Below, one piece after another: positions 29,715 through 39,347 of a DNA stretch of 60,077 bases. The stretch is from an uncultured Caulobacterales bacterium (GTDB taxonomy: Bacteria > Pseudomonadota > Alphaproteobacteria > Caulobacterales > Maricaulaceae), in assembly GCA_938001915.1 (NCBI GenBank), contig CALLBD010000026.1, positions 1-60,077 on the forward strand. Direction: 5' to 3'. The notes under the pieces were generated by a model that was not told the origin of the DNA, did no database searches, and worked only from the letters and a program-made list of their open reading frames with translations. The position numbers and the translations under genes are program-made. Position 1 is the first letter of the stretch, and every line of letters starts with the position of its first letter.

Positions 29715-31030
29715 TGCCAATTGAAATCCTCATGCCCGCGCTTTCCCCGACTATGGAGGAAGGCACATTGTCCAAATGGCTCGTGAAAGAGGGCGATACT
29801 GTCTCCTCTGGCGATCTTTTGGCTGAAATTGAAACCGATAAAGCGACGATGGAAGTTGAAGCTGTCGAAGAAGGTAAAGTTGCGAAAATCCTTGTCGCGG
29901 ACGGCACTGAGGGCGTGAAGGTCAATGCGCCTATCGCAATCCTGCTCGAAGAGGATGAAGATGCGAGCGCGCTAGATGGATATTCCGCTGGCGGCTCAAC
30001 AGCTGCACCAGCCGCCGCAACGCCTGCACCGCAAGCTGCGCCTGCGCCAAAGGCAGCTCCAGCACCAAAAGCTGCGCATGCGCCCACATCTGGTGATCGT
30101 ATCAAAGCCTCACCTCTCGCGAAACGTCTCGCAAAAGAAGCGGGCATTGATTTGGCAAATGTAACAGGGTCGGGTCCAAATGGCCGCATTGTCAAAGCGG
30201 ATATTGAAAGCTTTACGCCGTCAGCACAGCCTGCAGCACATGCGGTAGCGCCACATGCAGCTGCGCCTATGGCGACGACAACAGAAGTCGGCGCTCTACG
30301 GTCTGGCGGGGCGGATTATCTCGCGAAGCTTGGCGTAGAAGCCGGGACTTACACACTCGAGCCTTTAGACGGAATGCGCAAAGTTATCGCCAAGCGTCTA
30401 TCTGCCTCAAATAATAACGTTCCAGATTTCCCGTTGCTCGTAGATTGTGAAATCGACGCGCTTCTTGCTATGCGTAAAGAATTAAATGCGCAGGCGCCTG
30501 AAGGCGTAAAAATCTCCGTGAATGATATGCTCATCCGTGCGGCAGCTCTAGCGCTGAAACATGTCCCTGCCGCCAATGCGAGCTTCACCCCTGATGGGAT
30601 TGCTTATCACAACCATGCAGATGTCGCCGTTGCGGTTGCTATTGATGGCGGTTTGATTACGCCGATTGTGCGTTATGCCGAGAATAAAGGTCTCTCTACA
30701 ATCTCCGTCGAGATGAAAGATTTAGCAGGCCGCGCGCGGGAAAAGAAACTCAAACCGCAAGAATATCAGGGCGGAACATTCTCGATTTCGAACCTCGGTA
30801 TGATGGGTATCAAATCCTTCGGCTCTATCATTAATGAACCACACGGGATGATTTTATCCGTTGGAGCAGGCGCGCCGCGCCCTGTTGTGAAAGAGGGTGA
30901 AATAGCTGTGGCAACGGTCATGACGGTCACGCTGACCTGCGATCATCGCGTGGTTGATGGGGCGCTCGGGGCCGAATGGCTCGGCGTTTTCAAGCGTTAT
31001 GTGGAATCGCCCATCACGATGATGCTGTAA
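29714..31030 (+). CDS. pdhC: Dihydrolipoamide acetyltransferase, E2 of pyruvate dehydrogenase
   Basis: A 438-residue E2 core protein that passes acetyl groups from lipoate to CoA. Seen: one lipoyl domain (1-80, ETDKATME), an Ala/Pro linker with repeated APKAA, a peripheral subunit-binding domain (about 131-165, [15 protein letters not shown]), a second linker, and the catalytic domain ending [16 protein letters not shown] with the HxxxDG active site. It starts on the last base of the orphan gene's stop. Confidence 0.97.
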   Translation: MPIEILMPALSPTMEEGTLSKWLVKEGDTVSSGDLLAEIETDKATMEVEAVEEGKVAKILVADGTEGVKVNAPIAILLEEDEDASALDGYSAGGSTAAPAAATPAPQAAPAPKAAPAPKAAHAPTSGDRIKASPLAKRLAKEAGIDLANVTGSGPNGRIVKADIESFTPSAQPAAHAVAPHAAAPMATTTEVGALRSGGADYLAKLGVEAGTYTLEPLDGMRKVIAKRLSASNNNVPDFPLLVDCEIDALLAMRKELNAQAPEGVKISVNDMLIRAAALALKHVPAANASFTPDGIAYHNHADVAVAVAIDGGLITPIVRYAENKGLSTISVEMKDLAGRAREKKLKPQEYQGGTFSISNLGMMGIKSFGSIINEPHGMILSVGAGAPRPVVKEGEIAVATVMTVTLTCDHRVVDGALGAEWLGVFKRYVESPITMML

Positions 31031-31110
31031 GTCATCCGCGCCTGACAGGCGAGGCCTATTGGCGTAACGCCCCATTCTATGGTAAACTAAGCCTTAACAA
31101 GGAGTTTGCC

Positions 31111-32340
31111 ATGTTGACTAAAGCGATTTTGACAGGCGGCGTATTATCCGCCCTCGCAGGCAGTATTGTCTATTTTGGAACGGAAGGGGCCGATGCACAA
31201 ACCCTTCTTTCGCAAAATGATGTGCGTGTTGAAGACACGGAGTTGGCAGGCGCGCCAGACGCGGCAGTTTCAGAGGTAACGGCAGCCGAGACAAAACTCG
31301 CTGAGGCTGCAGCCCCTTCCGAAGTGTCAACAGAGGCCAATGCGTCAGAGGTTATGGCCCAAGAAACTAAGGCCGTGGCTGGGTCAAAAATGCCTGAGTC
31401 AAAGATGCCTGAGTCAAAGATGGCGGAGGCGGCCAGTCCAGCGCAAGACGCCCAAGATACATCCGAGCCGAAGACCAAATGGCTCGACCAATATCTCAAA
31501 AGAACTATGCCAAAATCTCAGTCCGATTCCGAAATGGAGTCCGCTGATACCATGACTGATAGGGAGACAGTTGAACCAGAAATGGAGACGACTGAAACTG
31601 ACGTTGAAATCGAGATATTGGAAGATGATGCCGGCGAGGCAGCTGGGTCGGACAAAGTGAAAATCATGCGCATGCGTATGGAAAAACATATGAAGCGAAA
31701 TGCGATGCGCCGCGGTGACAGAGATAGCGCCATGTCCGAGGAGGCCGCCGAGGCAAAGTCTCACACAATGACATCAGGCGATCAAGAAGAAGAAACTCTA
31801 ACTCACCGCTCGGTGGATATTAAATCCTTGGACCTCGAAACGCTGGAGTCCCTGGATTTAGACGGCGAGATTGATGTTGAGATTTTGAAACAACAGCTGG
31901 GTATGGATGGCAAAGACAATGTCCAAATTCGCATTGTTAAGAAAAAGATGGACATGTCAAAGTCCAAGGACAAGATGGCTAAAAAAACGCGGAAGAAACG
32001 CCCCGTCATTGCTTATGATACGGTTCTGGCTGAGGCGAAAAAGCTCCTCGTTGTTGATATGCGTAACCAAGCCGTTTTGGAAATTATCGATTATGCGATT
32101 GATAATGGTGATATGACGGAAGCGACAGACCTCTTAAATGAGCTGTCCACGCCAGAGCTTCGGGATACGGCGCGCGCGCGCATCGGAACAAATCTTGCGA
32201 AGCGCGGTAAATCAGACGCGGCCTTTGCTGTTCTCGAGTCTTTAGAGATTGATGAGCTGTCTGCGCCTATTCGTTTGGAGATTATTACTGCGATGATGGC
32301 GACGAAGCAGGAACGTAAAGCCGCAAAAACCTTAAGATAA
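31111..32340 (+). CDS. Exported repeat-containing protein of unknown function
   Basis: A 409-residue protein with a signal-like N-terminus (LTKAILTGGVLSALAGSIVYF) and a long acidic, low-complexity middle rich in Ala, Glu, Ser and Met, including tandem SKMPE/SKMAE units near residues 91-105. The C-terminal 100 residues form an ordered helical-repeat region (ALEIIDYAIDNGDMTEATDLLNEL style, TPR-like). I know no such member of pdh clusters. AAGGAG lies just before ATG 31111; the frame extends upstream into pdhC in a family-free manner. Composition is similar to the core genes. Confidence 0.7.
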   Translation: MLTKAILTGGVLSALAGSIVYFGTEGADAQTLLSQNDVRVEDTELAGAPDAAVSEVTAAETKLAEAAAPSEVSTEANASEVMAQETKAVAGSKMPESKMPESKMAEAASPAQDAQDTSEPKTKWLDQYLKRTMPKSQSDSEMESADTMTDRETVEPEMETTETDVEIEILEDDAGEAAGSDKVKIMRMRMEKHMKRNAMRRGDRDSAMSEEAAEAKSHTMTSGDQEEETLTHRSVDIKSLDLETLESLDLDGEIDVEILKQQLGMDGKDNVQIRIVKKKMDMSKSKDKMAKKTRKKRPVIAYDTVLAEAKKLLVVDMRNQAVLEIIDYAIDNGDMTEATDLLNELSTPELRDTARARIGTNLAKRGKSDAAFAVLESLEIDELSAPIRLEIITAMMATKQERKAAKTLR

Positions 32341-32422
32341 GCGCAGTATCACCCTGTTTTAGTGGTTCAATTCGGATGCGTTTTGCGGCATAGGTCTCTC
32401 GCAGTTTAAGAGAGATTACTTC

Positions 32423-33817
32423 ATGTCCGAAACATCCTTTGATGTCATCGTTATTGGTTCTGGCCCAGGCGGCTATGTGACAGCTATTCGTGCCTCGCAA
32501 CTCGGGTTCAAAACCGCAATCGTCGAGAAAGCTGATCTCGGCGGCGTATGTTTGAACTGGGGCTGTATCCCGACAAAGGCGTTGCTCCGCTCGGCGGAAG
32601 TCTTCCATAATATGCAGCATGCCGAAAATTACGGCCTAAGTGCAAAGCCGAGCTTTGATCTGGCGAAAATCGTCAAGCGCTCTCGCGATATTGCGGGGCA
32701 GCTGTCCGGTGGCATCAAACATTTGATGAAAAAAAATAAGATCACCGTTATCCCTGGCTTTGCAACATTGAGCGCTGGCAAGCCTGCGCCAAAAGTCACC
32801 GTTGAAGGGAAAGCTTACGCGGCGAAACATGTGATCCTCGCGAGCGGAGCCCGCGCGCGAACTATCCCGCAGGCAGGTCTGGAGCCCGACGGAAAATATA
32901 TCTGGACGGCCCGGGAAGCCATGACCCCAGACACAGTTCCAGGCAAGTTGCTTGTCATTGGGTCTGGCGCAATTGGGATGGAATTTGCGAGCTTCTTCAG
33001 CGCATTTGGCGCGAAGACAACTGTTGTCGAAATGGTCGACCGTATCTTGCCAGCCGAAGACGAAGAGATTTCAAAAATGGCGCGCAAATCATTTGAGAAA
33101 CGCGGCCTAACAATCAAAACAAAGACACAAGTAAAATCCGTCAAAACAGACTCCAAAGGCGTTACCGCTGTTCTGTCGACAGATGGCAAAAAGGAAACGC
33201 ATCAATTCGATCGCGTTATTCTTGCGATTGGTATTGTTGGGAATACGGAAGATATGGGGCTGGAAAAGCTGGGTGTGAAAATCGATCGGAGTCATATCGA
33301 AGTCGATGACTATAGCTTCACAGGCGTTCCAGGGCTTTACGCCATTGGTGATGTGACAACACCGCCGTGGCTTGCGCACAAGGCCTCGCATGAAGGCATC
33401 ATCTGTATCGAAAAAATAGCTGGCATGAACCCGCATCCGTTGAATGCAAATGCGATTCCGGGCTGTACCTATTGTCATCCGCAGATTGCCAGCGTGGGGC
33501 ACACCGAGGCCCAAGCTAAAGAGGCGGGATATGAGGTTAAGGTTGGCCGTTTCCCCTATGTCGGGAACGGTAAGGCGATTGCTTTAGGTGAACCCGAAGG
33601 CCTCATCAAAACCGTCTTCGATGCGAAGACGGGTGAACTCCTTGGTGCGCACATGATTGGCGCCGAAGTGACTGAACTTATCCAAGGTTACACAATCGCG
33701 CAGAAGCTGGAAACGACCGAGCATGAATTGATGGAAACGGTTTTCCCGCACCCAACATTGTCCGAGATGATGCATGAAGCCGTGCTTGATGCCTATGATC
33801 GAACAATCCATTTTTAG
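32423..33817 (+). CDS. lpdA: Dihydrolipoyl dehydrogenase (E3)
   Basis: A 464-residue flavoprotein that reoxidises dihydrolipoamide using NAD. Seen: FAD-binding GSGPGGYV, redox-active GVCLNWGCIPTK with Cys43 and Cys48, NAD-binding IGSGAIGMEF, YAIGDVT, and the C-terminal HPTLSEMMHEA with the active-site histidine. It closes the pdh cluster, so it most likely serves pyruvate dehydrogenase. Confidence 0.97.
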   Translation: MSETSFDVIVIGSGPGGYVTAIRASQLGFKTAIVEKADLGGVCLNWGCIPTKALLRSAEVFHNMQHAENYGLSAKPSFDLAKIVKRSRDIAGQLSGGIKHLMKKNKITVIPGFATLSAGKPAPKVTVEGKAYAAKHVILASGARARTIPQAGLEPDGKYIWTAREAMTPDTVPGKLLVIGSGAIGMEFASFFSAFGAKTTVVEMVDRILPAEDEEISKMARKSFEKRGLTIKTKTQVKSVKTDSKGVTAVLSTDGKKETHQFDRVILAIGIVGNTEDMGLEKLGVKIDRSHIEVDDYSFTGVPGLYAIGDVTTPPWLAHKASHEGIICIEKIAGMNPHPLNANAIPGCTYCHPQIASVGHTEAQAKEAGYEVKVGRFPYVGNGKAIALGEPEGLIKTVFDAKTGELLGAHMIGAEVTELIQGYTIAQKLETTEHELMETVFPHPTLSEMMHEAVLDAYDRTIHF

Positions 33818-33819
33818 GT

Positions 33820-34950
33820 TTAGTCAAGCAACAATTCTTGGTTTGAAACTGGCCGTTTGATACCGATATTCCGCATCCAATTCGCAAAGCGTGTCTTGCT
33901 ATTCAAGGCAGGCTTTTCAACGATGTACCAACTCATCGCAGCTAACACGAGCGTTATAGGGAAGGTGAGAACGAATAGTTCAATTACGCCAAGGTTTGGC
34001 ATCCAATAAAACAATATCTGTATAATGCACCAATGGTAGATATAGATACCATAAGACAAGTCGGGAATGCGTTGCATCCAATTGAATTTTGGAAGACGAA
34101 GATAGGCAACACGGAAGATAAACCAAGCTAAAAGCAAATTCATCATTACTTCCAGTACAGGCGTGCCTCGCATCATATAGCTTCCGACAGCCACAGTGAT
34201 CAATGCAATCCAACTAAATGACACACGGTCACGATAGGCGTAGATAGTCGCCCCTAAACCGTATGCGATGCCGAACCGAGCTAGGTTTTCAATGGTGGCA
34301 GGAAGATTTTCGAAAATACCGAAATGCTGACCCGTAATCCAAAAGATGGAGGGGACGACAAATTGAAGAAGGACCATCCATTTTTTCCGAAGGAGACCAA
34401 GGGAAAATACGAGCAAAGTCGCGATATAGGCAATGACCTCAAATCGTAGGGTCCACAGGGGCGCGGAGCCTAAGTCTTCGCCATTGGTCTGAAACATTCC
34501 GGGCATGACCATGTTCGTTTCAAAGAATGTGAGAACCATTAATGGCTGCAAGTACCAACTTGGGTCACTGAAGAACTCGAAAAGTGCAAGGTTAGTCCCC
34601 AGAGGGCCGATAACCAACATGACGAAGAGAACATGAACTATCAACGCCGGGAAAATACGAAGTGCGCGGGCCGATATAAAGCTTGGCGTGTCGCCCCGAA
34701 AAACCATAGATTTCGTAACAAGAAATCCGGAAGCAATGAAAAACAAATTTACCGCTAAGTAACTGAAAGTATAGTGGAAAAGTACATGGGGTTCGGCTGC
34801 TGAATCCCGTAATGCAATTGCAAACGTATGGCCAAAAACGACCAATGAGGCGAAAAGCAACCTCAATGGCGTGAAAAAATTATCATGCCCCTCTCGGATT
34901 GCATTTTTGGCTTTTGGCATTGTCGTTTCTGGTAAAAATATATTGGTCAT
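33820..34950 (-). CDS. Acyltransferase 3 family membrane protein
   Basis: A 376-residue polytopic protein of the acyltransferase-3 (OafA/OpgC/NodX-like) type that O-acylates surface glycans. Seen: PLRLLFASLVVFGHTF with the conserved histidine, FFIASGFLVTKS, an RALRIFPALIVHV helix, and a C-terminal DLSYGIYIYHW block with about ten membrane helices. The start is uncertain: frames run 74 codons further without resemblance; ATG at 34950 or 34920 is likeliest. It sits on the opposite strand between lpdA and lipA, probably a later insertion in that block. Confidence 0.82.
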   Translation of the reverse strand: MTNIFLPETTMPKAKNAIREGHDNFFTPLRLLFASLVVFGHTFAIALRDSAAEPHVLFHYTFSYLAVNLFFIASGFLVTKSMVFRGDTPSFISARALRIFPALIVHVLFVMLVIGPLGTNLALFEFFSDPSWYLQPLMVLTFFETNMVMPGMFQTNGEDLGSAPLWTLRFEVIAYIATLLVFSLGLLRKKWMVLLQFVVPSIFWITGQHFGIFENLPATIENLARFGIAYGLGATIYAYRDRVSFSWIALITVAVGSYMMRGTPVLEVMMNLLLAWFIFRVAYLRLPKFNWMQRIPDLSYGIYIYHWCIIQILFYWMPNLGVIELFVLTFPITLVLAAMSWYIVEKPALNSKTRFANWMRNIGIKRPVSNQELLLD

Positions 34951-35181
34951 ATAAGTTTCACTGTCCCCAAAATGGGACAACCCTAGTGTATAGTTACATA
35001 TTTGTGTTAACTCGCTGCAAATAGCGTACCGATAAGTCCAATGGGTCCGTCGCTCACGTTTTCGTGAAGCGGAGGCATCTTTGAGCTTTCCTTCCCACTT
35101 AGCTTTCTCAGTTAGGGTTTCGCTGAAGAAACAGCTCGGAATCAGGTTGCACATTTGGTCTAAACGGACCATTTAGCGCCC

Positions 35182-36135
35182 ATGGCTACACTTATAGATA
35201 TTAACTCAGAGCGGGTGCGTCATCCAGAGAAGGCGCATAAACCAGATACAGAGGTGCTACGCAAACCTAAGTGGATCCGTGTTAAAGCCCCGACTTCAAA
35301 AGGCTATTCTGACACACGCAAGATTGTGAAAGATAAGGGCCTCGTAACAGTGTGCGAGGAGGCAGCCTGTCCGAATATCGGTGAGTGTTGGGAGAAGTCT
35401 CACGCGACTTTTATGATATTAGGGGAGATTTGCACACGGGCGTGCGCCTTCTGCAATGTCGCCACAGGCCTCCCGCAAGAAATCGATGCCTATGAGCCAA
35501 AGAAAATTGCTGAAGCCGTTGTGGAAATGAAACTCAAACATGTCGTCATTACGTCTGTCGATAGAGATGATTTAGATGATGGCGGCGCGCGGCATTTTGT
35601 TGACGTCATTGAAGCCATTCGCGGGGCTTCACCTGCGACAACCATTGAGATTTTAACGCCCGACTTTCTTCGTAAAGGCGATGCCCCCGACATAGTGATT
35701 GATGCCAAACCAGATGTCTTCAACCATAACCTTGAGACTGTGCCGCGGCTCTATTTAAAGATTCGCCCAGGCGCGCGCTATTTTCATTCCTTGAGGTTGC
35801 TTGAAAAAGTGAAAGACCGCGACCCGGCCCAGTTTACGAAATCCGGTCTAATGGTCGGTCTAGGCGAAACGAAAGAAGAAATCATGCAGGTCATGGATGA
35901 CATGCGGTCCGCGGGCGTCGATTTTCTGACGATTGGTCAATATCTGCAACCGACTAGAAAACATGCCAAGCTTGAGCGGTTTGTTACGCCAGAGGAATTT
36001 AAATCCTATGAGACAATCGCCAGAGCAAAAGGGTTTCTCATGGTATCAGCCACCCCGCTAACCCGCTCATCTTATCATGCCGACAGCGATTTTGCTCAAT
36101 TGAGAGCGGCGCGCGACGCACAATTTGCGAAGTGA
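35182..36135 (+). CDS. lipA: Lipoyl synthase
   Basis: A 317-residue radical-SAM enzyme that inserts two sulfurs into octanoyl groups on lipoyl domains. Seen: auxiliary cluster cysteines [12 protein letters not shown] (Cys58, 63, 69), the radical-SAM CxxxCxxC at Cys84, Cys88 and Cys91 (CTRACAFC), and the C-terminal RSSYHAD serine that ligates the auxiliary cluster. Its neighbours PdhB and PdhC are its expected substrates. Confidence 0.98.
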   Translation: MATLIDINSERVRHPEKAHKPDTEVLRKPKWIRVKAPTSKGYSDTRKIVKDKGLVTVCEEAACPNIGECWEKSHATFMILGEICTRACAFCNVATGLPQEIDAYEPKKIAEAVVEMKLKHVVITSVDRDDLDDGGARHFVDVIEAIRGASPATTIEILTPDFLRKGDAPDIVIDAKPDVFNHNLETVPRLYLKIRPGARYFHSLRLLEKVKDRDPAQFTKSGLMVGLGETKEEIMQVMDDMRSAGVDFLTIGQYLQPTRKHAKLERFVTPEEFKSYETIARAKGFLMVSATPLTRSSYHADSDFAQLRAARDAQFAK

Positions 36136-36139
36136 TGAT

Positions 36140-36655
36140 ATGCCAGAAGCTCATATTATTCGTAGAATAAGGAACAGCCCTGAAGATTTATATGGCTTCG
36201 TCGCGGATGTCGAAAAATATCCCGAGTTCATCAATTTAATTTCGGCATTGCGCATTACGAAAACACTGTCCGAGACTGAATTCGAGGCGGAAGCCGTGGT
36301 GGCGTATAAAATGATAAGCGAGTCGTTTCGCTCGCATGTCATGACTGACGCGGATGCCCTAAAAATCGAAGTCACAAAAGCTGAGAAGGGCGGGGCTGTA
36401 AAATCGCTGCTCAATCGATGGCAATTTCACCCCTTGAAAGACGGCTCGACTCTGATTGATGTCGTTGTAGATGTGCGGCTAAAGGCCAGATCTTTGGAGT
36501 TTTTATTGCGAAATAAATTTTCCAGCGCGTCAGTTCATATCGTTTCAGCCTTTGAGCGGCGAGCCGGACAAATTTTACCCGTCGTTGGCGAAGCCGACTA
36601 TGATTTTAAGGCCGAAGCGAAGGCGTTGGGTGTAAACTTGGATAATCTCGTTTAG
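36140..36655 (+). CDS. COQ10/RatA-like START-domain protein (ubiquinone-binding family)
   Basis: A 171-residue protein of the polyketide-cyclase/START family that includes COQ10 and RatA. Seen: the VEKYPEFINLI motif near residues 24-34 and a C-terminal amphipathic helix (SASVHIVSAFERRAGQI). In alphaproteobacteria it commonly follows lipA. Members bind ubiquinone or lipids; the toxin name RatA is a family label, not evidence of toxicity. ATG 36140 starts just after lipA. Its stop overlaps that of the convergent cinA-like gene. Confidence 0.87.
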   Translation: MPEAHIIRRIRNSPEDLYGFVADVEKYPEFINLISALRITKTLSETEFEAEAVVAYKMISESFRSHVMTDADALKIEVTKAEKGGAVKSLLNRWQFHPLKDGSTLIDVVVDVRLKARSLEFLLRNKFSSASVHIVSAFERRAGQILPVVGEADYDFKAEAKALGVNLDNLV

Positions 36656-37155
36656 GGATGAGGTATAACCTCAAGAAACGTATTTAGCGCCGCCAAGCAG
36701 GTGTAATCTCGGACTTTGTTCCGGCTTTCCTCCGGAAAAGGGTGTAACTTCGCGCTAGCTCCCTTTTCCGAAGCCACGCCAATCCAAACAGTTCCAACAG
36801 GTTTTTCTACCGTGCCGCCCCCTGGGCCGGCAATACCTGTTACTGAAACCGCAATATCAACGCCGAGGCGCGCTCGGCAGGCCTTCGCCATTTGCACCGC
36901 CGTGGCCTCACTCACTGCGCCATGCGTTTCTAACGTGGCGGGGTAGACCCCGAGCTGGCTGATTTTAATATCATTATGATAGGCAATGATGCCGCCATGA
37001 AAGACGGATGAACTCCCCGCAGTCGCCGTTATGGCCGCGCCGATTAACCCGCCCGTGCAACTTTCGGCAGTTGCAAGCGTCATGTTTTGCCTTCGCGCTG
37101 TTTGGACTAAACGCTCCGATAGCTCGAATATCTCTGGGAGAAGATTTTTGCTCAT
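36652..37155 (-). CDS. CinA C-terminal-domain protein (nicotinamide-nucleotide amidohydrolase)
   Basis: A 167-residue stand-alone CinA C-terminal domain (PncC/YgaD type), which deamidates nicotinamide mononucleotide in NAD salvage. Seen: TLATAESCTGGLIGAAIT (serine/lysine-like active region, about 26-43), FHGGIIAYHN, VSVTGIAGPGGGTVEKPVGTVWIG. The N-terminal molybdopterin-binding domain of full CinA is absent, as in E. coli PncC. ATGA overlap with ispDF indicates coupling. Confidence 0.9.
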   Translation of the reverse strand: MSKNLLPEIFELSERLVQTARRQNMTLATAESCTGGLIGAAITATAGSSSVFHGGIIAYHNDIKISQLGVYPATLETHGAVSEATAVQMAKACRARLGVDIAVSVTGIAGPGGGTVEKPVGTVWIGVASEKGASAKLHPFPEESRNKVRDYTCLAALNTFLEVIPHP

Positions 37156-38297
37156 CCGTCAAACCTAACCGTAGCGCTCGCTTGGGCGGCGAGGCCTTCT
37201 CCTCTACCTGTAAAACCGAGCTTTTCAGTCGTGGTGGCTTTTACACTGACGCGAGACAGTGGAAGTGCGCAAAGCTCAGATATGCGCGCCCGCATCGCTT
37301 CTCGGTGAGGTTTAATTTTCGGCTTTTCACATATTAATGTAACATCGACATGTTGAAGGGTCCCATTGCGGCGGCTTAGTTCTTCAATGGCGAATCGTAG
37401 GAACTTATCCGAGGAGGCACCTTTCCATTTTTGGTCGGACGGCGGGAAGTGGTCGCCAATATCACCAAAACACATCGCGCCCAAAATGGCATCCGTCAGC
37501 GCATGGAGGCCTGCGTCCGCATCCGAATGCCCAAGCAAACTATATCCGCAGTCTATTGGAATGCCGCACAGCCAAAGCGGGTCAGTTGAGTCCATGTCAA
37601 ATTGGTGAACGTCAAACCCTGACCCTGTGGCAATATAGTTTTGATCCATCATACGTGCCGCTTTGGCGAAATCTTCGGGATAGGTCACCTTAAAATTTTC
37701 GTCTCGCCCTTCGGTAAACTTAATCTTCATGCCCGCTGCATGCGCTACGGCGATGTCGTCGGCAAAGCTTTCATCTTGGGCATGGTTTTGAAAGGCTGCA
37801 TAGAGGGTGTCAAAGTGAAAGGCCTGCGGGGTTTGAACACGGCGCAAGGCGTCTCGGTCCACAGATTGCCCATCGCGCGTTTTTAGCGCGTCAGCTATTG
37901 GCAGGGCTGGCGCGGCTGCCTCAGCCGAGTCTAGAGCCTTGTTCAGGTCCGAAATGAGTGCAGGCGTCACAAATGGACGTGCGGCGTCGTGAATGAACAC
38001 GCGGTCTATTCCCAAATTTTTCAGGGATTCGAGACCTGAATGCACAGATTTTGTGCGCGTTGCGCCCCCAAGGGTCGTAACTCCATGCAGGCCTAATTCG
38101 TTCAATACGTCGTCAATCCAAGGGTCATTTGTGCTGACAACGACCCGAATTTTGGAAAAATTATGCGACTTTTTGAGATTTTCAAGCGTATGCGTCAAGA
38201 GTGTTTTGTTGCCAATCTTCTGATATTGTTTGGGAACAGAGGTCCCAGCGCGTGTGCCCTTTCCGGCGGCGACCAAAATTAGTGCAGTGCGATTCAT
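37152..38297 (-). CDS. ispDF: Bifunctional IspD/IspF (MEP cytidylyltransferase and MECDP synthase)
   Basis: A 381-residue fusion that carries out two steps of the MEP isoprenoid pathway, supplying precursors also used by the crt genes here. Seen: IspD domain (about 1-220) starting LILVAAGKGTRAG with KQYQ, and VFIHDAARPFV; IspF domain (about 222-381) with GSGFDVHQF, LLGHSDADAGLHALTDAILGA, GDIGDHFPPSD and the closing GLAAQASATV. ATG 38297 begins the IspD core; upstream codons are not family-like. The fusion is common in alphaproteobacteria. Confidence 0.96.
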   Translation of the reverse strand: MNRTALILVAAGKGTRAGTSVPKQYQKIGNKTLLTHTLENLKKSHNFSKIRVVVSTNDPWIDDVLNELGLHGVTTLGGATRTKSVHSGLESLKNLGIDRVFIHDAARPFVTPALISDLNKALDSAEAAAPALPIADALKTRDGQSVDRDALRRVQTPQAFHFDTLYAAFQNHAQDESFADDIAVAHAAGMKIKFTEGRDENFKVTYPEDFAKAARMMDQNYIATGSGFDVHQFDMDSTDPLWLCGIPIDCGYSLLGHSDADAGLHALTDAILGAMCFGDIGDHFPPSDQKWKGASSDKFLRFAIEELSRRNGTLQHVDVTLICEKPKIKPHREAMRARISELCALPLSRVSVKATTTEKLGFTGRGEGLAAQASATVRFDG

Positions 38298-38357
38298 AAA
38301 CAGTCCGAAAATCGGTGAATTATTGTGCACTGATACAAGTGCGTATAGGGACGTGTC

Positions 38358-39347
38358 ATGGCAAACCCTGTTCATATCGGCAAGCATGCTTTGCGGTCTC
38401 GTGTTTTGATCGCGCCTATGTCTGGCGTGACAGACTTGCCGTTCCGTAAGGTCTTGCAGCATTTTGAACCTGGACTCGTCGTGTCGGAAATGGTGGCGAG
38501 CGAAAGATTGGTATCGGGTGATGCGGAAAACCTAGCAAAAGCCTCGGGGCAGGGCGTCGTTGAGCCTCTATCTATCCAACTTGTCGGACGTGACCCGCAT
38601 TGGATGGCTGAGGGTGCAAAAGCCTGTGAGGCAGCTGGCGCTGATATTATCGACATCAATATGGGCTGCCCCGCGCGCAAGGTGACGGGCGCGCTGTCCG
38701 GCTCGGCGCTCATGCGCGAGCCAGAACTCGCGCTGGATATTATCAAATCCGTTGTTGAGGCTGTTGATGTGCCTGTGACGCTGAAAATGCGATTAGGGTG
38801 GGACCATGAGAGCTTGAATGCCGCTGAAATAGCGATGGCGGCAGAGGCGCTCGGCGTTGTTATGTTTGTGGTGCATGGCCGAACGCGGTGCCAATTTTAC
38901 AAAGGCGAGGCGGATTGGTCTGCGGTTCGTCCCGTTGTCGAGGCCGTGTCTGCACCCGTCTTTGTGAATGGCGATATTTATAACGGTCAGGACGCGCTAA
39001 CGGCCATCGCGGAGTCTGGCGCGCAGGGCGTGATGGTTGGACGGTCTTTGGTGGGCAGGCCTTGGGATATTTTGAACATATGTGCGGCTGTGGATGGGAC
39101 GCCCGAAAAATCTATTTCGGCAAAGGAGAAGGCGCGTATCGCTGTCGCGCATTACAGAGACATTATTGCATTCTATCCCAAAGCCAAGGGCGTGCGTTTC
39201 GCCCGAAAACATCTTGCAGGGTATTGTGATCACGCGGGACTATCCTCGGCGGACCCCTTGCGCATTCGCGTGTGTCAGGGAATGGACCCAGATGATGTGG
39301 CCCAAGCGCTTTCCGCTGTTTTCCTACAGCGAGCGGAGGCAGCATGA
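38358..39347 (+). CDS. dusB: tRNA-dihydrouridine synthase (DusB/NifR3 type)
   Basis: A 329-residue FMN-dependent tRNA-dihydrouridine synthase. Seen: LIAPMSGVTDLPFR, QLVGRDP, DINMGCPARKVT with the catalytic cysteine, VTLKMRLGWD, HGRTRCQFYKG and VMVGRSLVGRPW. In alphaproteobacteria this gene (nifR3) leads the ntrBC operon; here its stop overlaps the ntrB start by four bases. Confidence 0.95.
   Translation: MANPVHIGKHALRSRVLIAPMSGVTDLPFRKVLQHFEPGLVVSEMVASERLVSGDAENLAKASGQGVVEPLSIQLVGRDPHWMAEGAKACEAAGADIIDINMGCPARKVTGALSGSALMREPELALDIIKSVVEAVDVPVTLKMRLGWDHESLNAAEIAMAAEALGVVMFVVHGRTRCQFYKGEADWSAVRPVVEAVSAPVFVNGDIYNGQDALTAIAESGAQGVMVGRSLVGRPWDILNICAAVDGTPEKSISAKEKARIAVAHYRDIIAFYPKAKGVRFARKHLAGYCDHAGLSSADPLRIRVCQGMDPDDVAQALSAVFLQRAEAA

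Noticed and set aside
36140-36655. RatA-like gene as half of a toxin-antitoxin system
   Set aside because: The family name is historical; no antitoxin partner is present, and position after lipA fits the COQ10-like protein.
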